Origin: JAQBGV01 sp032128395
GTDB taxonomy: Bacteria; Planctomycetota; UBA8108; UBA1146
Direction of reading: 5' to 3'
DNA length: 12,057 nt
Assembly: GCA_032128395.1 (NCBI GenBank)
Contig: JAQBGV010000238.1
Location: forward strand, 1-12,057
Under the pieces are notes generated by a model that worked only from the letters and a program-made list of their open reading frames with translations, was not told the origin of the DNA and searched no databases. The first letter of the stretch is position 1, and every line of letters starts with the position of its first letter. The position numbers and the translations under genes are program-made. This document shows, piece by piece, positions 7,862 through 12,057 of this stretch.

Positions 7862-8460
7862 TCGAAGATTTCGACCTCGCACGGGAGAAAGAAGAAGAAG
7901 CGAAGGATCGGGGCGGACCCGGCCGAGTGATGAAGGACCTGCTCGAGAAGCAGCGAACCCTCTTCATCTCCGAGGAAGTGAGCCCCAAGCTCACCCGTCG
8001 CATCGTCCCGAGCCTGTTGTGGCTCGATTCGCAGTCGGACGATCCGATCCGCCTCTTCATCAACACCCCGGGCGGCTCCGCGGACGACGGGTACGCGATC
8101 CATGACGTGATCCGGTTCATCCGGAGCCCGGTGCTCTGCATCACCAATGGCCTCAACGCGAGCGCCGGTACGGTGATCCTCCTCTCCTCCCCGAAGGAGC
8201 ACCGCTTCGCACTGCCGAACAGCCGCATCATGATCCACCAGCCGTCGAGCGGAGTTCGAGGGAAGGCCTCCGACATCGAGACCACCGCAGAGGAGATCTC
8301 CAAGTTGCGGCACCGCCTCAACGAGCTCATCGCGACCGAATGCGATCGCACCCCCGCCCAGGTAGAGAAGGACACCACCGGAGATTGCTGGTTCAGCCCC
8401 ACGGAAGCGCTCGAGTACGGCCTGATCTCGAAGGTTCTCTCCAGTCTGAACGATCTCTAG
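7858..8460 (+). CDS. ClpP-family serine peptidase (divergent paralogue)
   Basis: This 200-residue protein has the ClpP fold, the proteolytic chamber that works with an AAA+ unfoldase such as ClpX or ClpA. Family blocks: IRLFINTPGGSADDGYAIHD (64-83, oxyanion-side glycines), NGLNASAGTVILL with nucleophile S102, FALPNSRIMIHQP with H127, KASDIETTAEEI (136-147) and KDTTGDCWFSPTEALEYGLI with D172 as the likely acid. The triad therefore looks complete. It differs from canonical ClpP: the nucleophile motif reads GLNASAGTV rather than GxAASMGA, the strand before the first helix is shorter, and residues 1-30 are highly charged with no obvious propeptide. It resembles a second ClpP type seen in bacteria with several paralogues (from memory). 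No ATPase gene is adjacent. Start ATG 7858 overlaps the PNP stop. A bare clpP symbol would overstate orthology. Confidence 0.9.
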   Translation: MIEDFDLAREKEEEAKDRGGPGRVMKDLLEKQRTLFISEEVSPKLTRRIVPSLLWLDSQSDDPIRLFINTPGGSADDGYAIHDVIRFIRSPVLCITNGLNASAGTVILLSSPKEHRFALPNSRIMIHQPSSGVRGKASDIETTAEEISKLRHRLNELIATECDRTPAQVEKDTTGDCWFSPTEALEYGLISKVLSSLNDL

Positions 8461-8471
8461 AGCGCCGAGGT

Positions 8472-8513
8472 CGAGGGAGCGAGGGCGGCGAGTGTTCCGC
8501 CGGCGCTCCCTCG
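8472..8513 (+). terminator. Hairpin between clpP and purN, possible terminator
   Basis: A perfect 10-bp stem (CGAGGGAGCG 8472-8481 with CGCTCCCTCG 8504-8513) has an inner 5-bp stem GGCGG/CCGCC (8484-8488, 8497-8501). It starts 12 nt after the clpP stop. Only TTCT follows, so the T-tract is weak. It may end most transcription from the yggS-clpP group or stabilise an mRNA end. The purN ribosome binding site begins 8 nt later. Confidence 0.55.
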
Positions 8514-8520
8514 TTCTGAT

Positions 8521-8530
8521 GAGGGGGGAG
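8521..8530 (+). promoter_or_regulatory. G-rich ribosome binding site of purN
   Basis: GAGGGGGGAG lies just before ATG 8533; the AGG at 8522-8524 has normal 8-nt spacing. It supports ATG 8533, the first in-frame start codon in this open frame. Confidence 0.6.
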
Positions 8531-8532
8531 CG

Positions 8533-9129
8533 ATGCCAGAATCCCGGCCGAGATTTTCAGCCCCCTGCCCCCTCGGGTTTCTTCTCTCCGGAGGTGGGCG
8601 GACCCTCGAGAATTTTTGCGAGTGGCTCGAGGAACGCCGCGAGCTTGCGCGGATGGCGCTCGTGATCTCCGATCGGGAGGGCGCCGGAGGGCTGGCAAGA
8701 GCGGAGCGACGGAACATCCCCCACTGCGTACTCCCCTGTCGCGCCGTTGCCGATTCCACCGCGATCTTTGACACGCTGGAGGCGTCGGGGGTCGAGCTGG
8801 TGCTGCTCGGGGGTTTCCTGAAACTGCTTCGGGTCCCGGACCGTTGGCTCGGCCGGGTCCTCAATATCCACCCGTCCCTGATCCCCAGACACGCGGGAAA
8901 GGGATACTACGGGGATCGCGTGCACCGGGCGGTGCTCGAGTCCGGCGATCGAGAGACCGGCTGCACCGTGCACTACGTCGACAACATCTACGATCACGGG
9001 GGAATCATCGATCGGGGTGTGGTCCCCGTCGAGTCGGGGGACACGGTCGACACCCTCGCGGCCCGAGTGTTCCTGGAGGAATGCGTGGTGTACCCGCGCG
9101 CACTCGAAAAGGTGCTGCAGCAAGATTGA
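8533..9129 (+). CDS. purN: Phosphoribosylglycinamide formyltransferase
   Basis: This 198-residue enzyme should transfer a formyl group from 10-formyltetrahydrofolate to glycinamide ribonucleotide, step three of de novo purine synthesis. The catalytic residues are visible: N111 and H113 in LNIHPSLIPRHAGKG and D154 in GCTVHYVDNIYDHGG. The C-terminal TLAARVFLEECVVYPRAL is also typical, and length is near the usual 200-210. The N-terminal phosphate loop reads LLSGGGRTLEN (17-27), where classical PurN has GxGSNL, so the Ser-Asn contact to the GAR phosphate is replaced by Arg-Thr. GGFLKLL stands where GYMRIL-like sequence is usual. From memory such variants occur in planctomycete-like PurN, so function is probably kept. 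It is separated from clpP by a hairpin and ends 15 nt from the converging tyrS stop. Confidence 0.92.
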   Translation: MPESRPRFSAPCPLGFLLSGGGRTLENFCEWLEERRELARMALVISDREGAGGLARAERRNIPHCVLPCRAVADSTAIFDTLEASGVELVLLGGFLKLLRVPDRWLGRVLNIHPSLIPRHAGKGYYGDRVHRAVLESGDRETGCTVHYVDNIYDHGGIIDRGVVPVESGDTVDTLAARVFLEECVVYPRALEKVLQQD

Positions 9130-9144
9130 TTCAGCCGCAGACTA

Positions 9145-10362
9145 TCAACCTCTATCGATACGGATCTTCCGAAATCCCTGCTTCCCCACGCGGAGCACCT
9201 GACCGTCCGTGATTTCGACCTGGGCGCGGGGGTCATCCACTCGGTCCCCCCCCACCGTCACCCCGCCCCCTTCGATCTTCCGCCGCGCTTCGTTGTTCTT
9301 CGTCGCGAGACCAGCGCGCACCACGAGATCGACGATCCAGATCCGTCCCGCCTCGAGGTCTCCCGCCGCGATCCGCACGTCGATCATCTCCTCCGGCTCA
9401 CCGCGATCGCGGAAGACTCGGTCGAAGTGCTGTTCGGCGGCACGGGCCGCGGCGTCGCCGTGGTACATGGCGACGAGATGGCGAGCGAGGGCAGCCTTCG
9501 CGTCTCGTGGACCCAGAGCGAGCTCACCCTCGATCTTCTCGAGGGAGAGGTCAGTGACCAGGATGAAGTAGTCGCGCATCGCCGTGTCGGGGATCGACAT
9601 CACCTTCCCGAAGATGTCGTTCGGCTGCTCGGTGATCCCGATGTCATTGCCGTAGCTCTTCGACATCTTCTGGACCCCGTCGGTCCCGACGAGAAGGGGG
9701 AGTGTCATGCAGACCTGGGGTTCGAGACCTGCCTGTCGCATCAGGTCTCGTCCGAGCAGCAAATTGAAGGTCTGGTCCGTTCCCCCGAGCTCGACGTCCG
9801 CGCGCACCTCGACAGAGTCGCGCGCCTGCATCAGGGGGTAGATGAACTCGTGGAGGGAGATCGGGGTCCCCGCCGCGAAACGTTTCGAAAAGTCATCGCG
9901 CTCGAGCTGCCGAGCCACGGTAGTCCGCGCGCAGAGGTCGATCACATCGAGGAACTCTAGTTTCGAGAACCAGTCGCCGTTGTGGACCACCTCGGTGCGG
10001 TCTCGATCGAGTACCTGCCATGCTTGCTCGAGGTACGACTCGGCGTTTCGACGCACTTCTGCGTGATCCAGCGTCGGACGGGTCTGGTTGCGACCGGTCG
10101 GATCGCCGACGCACGCGGTGTAGTCCCCGATGATCAACACCGCGAGATGCCCCACGTCCTGGAACTGGCGGAGCTTCCGAAGCGGCACCGTGAACCCGAG
10201 ATGGAGCTTCGCGCTGGTGGGATCGACCCCGAGCTTGACCCGCAGCGGTTCTCCCGACTCTCGGGCACGCTCCCACTTCTTGCGGAGCTCGGATTCGGTC
10301 TCCACCGTGACCGAACCTCGCGTCACTTCCGTCAATTCTTCTTCTATCGATCGCTTGTTCAC
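9145..10362 (-). CDS. tyrS: Tyrosine--tRNA ligase
   Basis: This 405-residue class I aminoacyl-tRNA synthetase charges tRNA-Tyr. Signature motifs: HLGF (54-57, the HIGH motif) in DPTSAKLHLGFTVPL, GDYTACVGDPTG (79-90), the tyrosine/ATP-site block ELGGTDQTFN (191-200) and KMSKS (232-236). A C-terminal S4-like RNA-binding domain covers about 340-400 (VRAGLATKNNEARRKI, then VGKQGFRKIRI). Length and motif wording fit the TyrRS type with KMSKS rather than KFGKT. The start is GTG at 10362-10360, preceded by a G7 tract (10367-10373). The frame is open 73 codons further upstream, but that part overlaps the preceding gene and is Arg-rich noise. The GTG overlaps the TGA of the upstream gene as GTGA, so translation is probably coupled. 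Confidence 0.96.
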   Translation of the reverse strand: MNKRSIEEELTEVTRGSVTVETESELRKKWERARESGEPLRVKLGVDPTSAKLHLGFTVPLRKLRQFQDVGHLAVLIIGDYTACVGDPTGRNQTRPTLDHAEVRRNAESYLEQAWQVLDRDRTEVVHNGDWFSKLEFLDVIDLCARTTVARQLERDDFSKRFAAGTPISLHEFIYPLMQARDSVEVRADVELGGTDQTFNLLLGRDLMRQAGLEPQVCMTLPLLVGTDGVQKMSKSYGNDIGITEQPNDIFGKVMSIPDTAMRDYFILVTDLSLEKIEGELALGPRDAKAALARHLVAMYHGDAAARAAEQHFDRVFRDRGEPEEMIDVRIAAGDLEAGRIWIVDLVVRAGLATKNNEARRKIEGGGVTVGGDRVDDPRAQVEITDGQVLRVGKQGFRKIRIDRG

Positions 10363-11432
10363 CGGTCCCCCCCAGGGGCATGTTCCACTCGCGTCAGCCC
10401 CCAGATCTGCCAACTCCGCACCGTCCTCTCCCGAAGCTCCCCCGTGAGAGTCTCGAGAAAGCGGATCACGTGGCGATCGAGTTCTCCGTCGAAGCGTCCG
10501 AGCGCGGCGAGCAGTTCCTCTACCATCCGTTCGCGGACCCCGAGAGTCCGCTCTTTCCCATCCTCCTCGACCTCGGCCCACCAGAGGGTCGACGCGGCCG
10601 CGAACCGGCGACGGTCCCCGGTCAGGAGCGCCCGACGCACATGGGCGAGCGGAGCGCCGGCGACGTCCGCGAGGTCATCCGGAAGCAGCACCCCATGGTT
10701 CTCTACCCACGGCACGCCGCGAGTGAACTCTTCCTTTCCCAACCTTACGGCGATCGGGCGCAGAGCCCCTCGAAGCATCCAACGCTGGATCAGGACCTCT
10801 TCTCCCCCCGGCGGTATGGGGATCGAGATCGGGAATCGGTGGACCTCCCCAATACCGATCCGAAACTCCTTGGGCATGCGCACCACCCGTGTGCCCTCCT
10901 GCACCGACTCCCCGAGCGAGTTCACGCCCAGTGTGTTCAATCGGAAGTGGGCGAGGCCGAGGACCGGTTCTTTCTCGTCGCTCCCGATGGTGATCGGATC
11001 CATGGAGTGGTTCTCGATCGTCACGTGTCCGCGCAGCTCCGTCAGTGGGAAGGACAGGTCATCGGCGGGTTCGAACGCGACAATGATCACGCTGCGGGCG
11101 AGAAATCTCCCCTGTGCATCGCGGCGAAGACGCCGGAGATCGTCGTGGAAGGGAACGTCTGGGGCGAGGATGAGGATCGCTTCCGAGATCTGCCAGGCAG
11201 CCCGAAAGTTCCCCTCCGCGAAGGCGGTGCGAGCTTCGCGATATCTCGACTCGAAGAATCGCAGGACGGCAGTGCCATCCTCAGGGGTTGGTTCCGCCGG
11301 AGGATCCTGGGATGTCGGCGGCGCGGCACCCGGATCGGCCTCGAACAGAAGGCTCGATCCAGCCACGAACCGATCCACCGAGGGGTTCCCGATCGAGACG
11401 GCAATACACGAAAGAAGCAGGATCCAGCTCAT
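10359..11432 (-). CDS. Hypothetical protein with hydrophobic N-terminus, upstream of tyrS
   Basis: I do not recognise this 357-residue protein. The N-terminus MSWILLLSCIAVSIG is hydrophobic and could be a short signal peptide or anchor; it lacks the usual leading Lys/Arg, and Cys-9 follows LLS, so a lipobox is possible but very early. A Pro/Glu/Ala-rich linker (33-53) follows, then a helical TPR-like stretch (54-112, FFESRYREARTAFAEGNFRAAW). The middle (113-235) looks like a beta-sandwich: RGHVTIENHSMDPITIG, HRFPISIPIPPGGEE. The end (255-345) is helical, with several Trp. ATG 11432 has AGGGGAAGGGA upstream at 11452-11442. It lies 67 nt after the S1 gene and overlaps tyrS by GTGA. It may be an exported protein sharing a transcript with translation genes. 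Coding is supported by domain-like composition, a ribosome binding site and tight packing. Confidence 0.8.
   Translation of the reverse strand: MSWILLLSCIAVSIGNPSVDRFVAGSSLLFEADPGAAPPTSQDPPAEPTPEDGTAVLRFFESRYREARTAFAEGNFRAAWQISEAILILAPDVPFHDDLRRLRRDAQGRFLARSVIIVAFEPADDLSFPLTELRGHVTIENHSMDPITIGSDEKEPVLGLAHFRLNTLGVNSLGESVQEGTRVVRMPKEFRIGIGEVHRFPISIPIPPGGEEVLIQRWMLRGALRPIAVRLGKEEFTRGVPWVENHGVLLPDDLADVAGAPLAHVRRALLTGDRRRFAAASTLWWAEVEEDGKERTLGVRERMVEELLAALGRFDGELDRHVIRFLETLTGELRERTVRSWQIWGLTRVEHAPGGDR
10367..10373 (-). promoter_or_regulatory. G-tract ribosome binding site of tyrS
   Basis: On the minus strand seven G residues followed by ACCG precede GTG 10362. The site is within the coding end of the upstream gene. 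It is G-rich rather than a standard AGGAGG, and with the GTGA overlap it points to reinitiation by ribosomes finishing the upstream gene. Confidence 0.5.
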
Positions 11433-11459
11433 CCGCGGCGATCCCTTCCCCTGCCGCGG
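11433..11459 (-). promoter_or_regulatory. Possible alternative stem enclosing the ribosome binding site
   Basis: CCGCGGC (11433-11439) can pair with GCCGCGG (11453-11459). The loop between them holds AGGGGAAGGGA, the ribosome binding site of the gene starting at 11432. The stem shares bases 11457-11459 with the larger hairpin at 11457-11488, so the two cannot form completely at the same time. A switch-like role is inference only. Confidence 0.3.
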
Positions 11460-11488
11460 GGACCGGCCGCGCTCGCGGCCGGTCCCCG
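11457..11488 (-). terminator. 15-bp GC-rich hairpin after the S1 gene, terminator or attenuator
   Basis: Bases 11457-11471 pair perfectly with 11474-11488, leaving a CT apex (in practice a 4-nt loop). It begins 11 nt after the S1 stop codon on the minus strand. The sequence that follows on that strand is CGGCAGGGGAAGGG with no T-run, so it is not a textbook intrinsic terminator. It may block 3' exonucleases, attenuate transcription into the next genes, or both. Confidence 0.6.
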
Positions 11489-11499
11489 GGCGGGTCCCT

Positions 11500-12057
11500 T
11501 CAGGAAGCCGAAGAGTCCTCCTTCGGGGTCACCGCGTCGTCATCCGGAGTGTCCTCAGCCGGAGTGTCCTCAGCTGGAGGGTCCACGGGCTGCGCAGCGC
11601 TCTCCGCAGGCTCCTCCGTCGATTCGGCTTCCACCGTCGTCGCAGCCTCGGCAGCGTTCGCGCTCGACTCGTCGGACGCGGACTCTGCCGCGCTCTCGTG
11701 GGTCGCAGTTGCGGCAACCGAAGATTCGGGTGGCCCTCCGAGCGCCGCTTCCGCTTCGTCGAGAGCCGTGCGCTCCTCGTCGGTCACGTCCTTGAGACTC
11801 AAGCCGATCTTGCGGTTTTCCAGGTCGATCTTGATCACCTTCACGTCGACCCGCTCGCCCACCTTCACCACTTCTTCGGGGGAAGTGACTTTCCCGTCGG
11901 AGAGCTCGGAGATGTGCAGAAGACCTTCGAGATCTTCCTCGAGTTGGACGAAGGCGCCGAAGTTCGTCGTTTTCGTCACTTCACCCCGCACCACGGTGCC
12001 GACCAAGTAGGTCTCTGGGATCAGGCGCAACCACGGATCCTCGTCCATCTGCTTCAG
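11500..12057 (-). CDS. rpsA: 30S ribosomal protein S1, C-terminal part, cut by window edge
   Basis: The frame enters from the right edge with LKQMDEDPW, a wording typical of the linker between S1 repeats, and ends at TGA 11502-11500. One complete S1 RNA-binding repeat is visible (about residues 19-93 from the edge): GTVVRGEVTKTTNFGAFVQL, EGLLHISELSDGKV and RKIGLSLKDV. In bacteria S1 binds mRNA on the 30S subunit and helps start translation. After the repeat come about 90 residues made almost only of Ala, Glu, Ser, Asp, Thr and Pro, including an AEDTPAEDTP duplication. This tail is far longer and more acidic than in E. coli S1 and should be disordered. The ATG at 12048 is internal, not the real start. 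Another multi-S1-repeat protein is possible, but S1 is the best fit. It is the first gene of a minus-strand group with the hypothetical gene and tyrS. Confidence 0.88.
   Translation of the reverse strand: MKQMDEDPWLRLIPETYLVGTVVRGEVTKTTNFGAFVQLEEDLEGLLHISELSDGKVTSPEEVVKVGERVDVKVIKIDLENRKIGLSLKDVTDEERTALDEAEAALGGPPESSVAATATHESAAESASDESSANAAEAATTVEAESTEEPAESAAQPVDPPAEDTPAEDTPDDDAVTPKEDSSAS
11544..11573 (-). repeat. Two perfect 15-bp tandem copies in the S1 tail
   Basis: CCGGAGTGTCCTCAG occurs at 11544-11558 and again, identically, at 11559-11573. It encodes the repeated AEDTP in the acidic tail of S1. Perfect identity at the DNA level suggests a recent slippage duplication in frame. Confidence 0.85.

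Noticed and set aside
7437..8402. 321-codon minus-strand open frame opposite PNP and clpP
   Set aside because: It is antisense to two well-conserved enzymes and its translation shows no domain.
10363..10581. N-terminal extension of tyrosyl-tRNA synthetase to an ATG at 10581
   Set aside because: The extra 73 residues are Arg-rich, overlap the upstream gene and are absent from the TyrRS family; GTG 10362 gives the usual length.
10380..11795. 471-codon plus-strand open frame opposite the hypothetical gene and S1
   Set aside because: It crosses an S1-coding region and a strong intergenic hairpin, and is Pro/Arg/Ser-rich. The minus-strand gene has a ribosome binding site and overlaps tyrS as expected for a real gene.

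Overview
The window is a GC-rich bacterial chromosome segment with densely packed, mostly housekeeping genes. It contains no mobile element, CRISPR array, tRNA or rRNA that I can see. The strongest clues to the organism are a membrane-anchored FHA plus Ser/Thr kinase protein, a ribosomal protein S1 with a long Ala/Glu/Ser/Asp tail, and remembered similarity of the ClpP, PurN and PNP sequence styles. Together they suggest a Planctomycetota member or a relative. This is inference, and no search was run.

The left two thirds (1-9129) are all on the plus strand. In order they are: the 3' part of dnaE (replicative DNA polymerase III alpha, cut by the left edge); a YggS-family PLP-binding protein; a large FHA / Ser-Thr kinase / transmembrane / extracytoplasmic protein; a small DUF167 (YggU-family) protein; a purine nucleoside phosphorylase; a ClpP-family serine peptidase; and a PurN-type glycinamide ribonucleotide formyltransferase. 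Spacing from yggS to clpP is short: 58 nt, 25 nt, 26 nt, then a 4-nt ATGA overlap. These five genes could therefore be one transcript. A GC-rich hairpin separates clpP from purN. PNP and PurN both act in purine metabolism; the other neighbours share no obvious pathway.

The right third (9145-12057) is on the minus strand and reads leftwards: the 3' end of rpsA-like ribosomal protein S1 (cut by the right edge), a hypothetical protein with a hydrophobic N-terminus, and tyrosyl-tRNA synthetase. The last two overlap by GTGA and are probably translationally coupled. A perfect 15-bp stem lies between S1 and the hypothetical gene. The plus and minus gene groups converge at 9129/9145 with only 15 nt between stop codons.

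I found no clear new defence or biosynthetic system. The points most worth a second look are: the kinase sitting between yggS and yggU homologues; an unassigned extracytoplasmic half of that kinase; a PNP with MTAP-like residues at two specificity positions; the unknown protein coupled to tyrS; and a possible pair of mutually exclusive RNA hairpins at its ribosome binding site.
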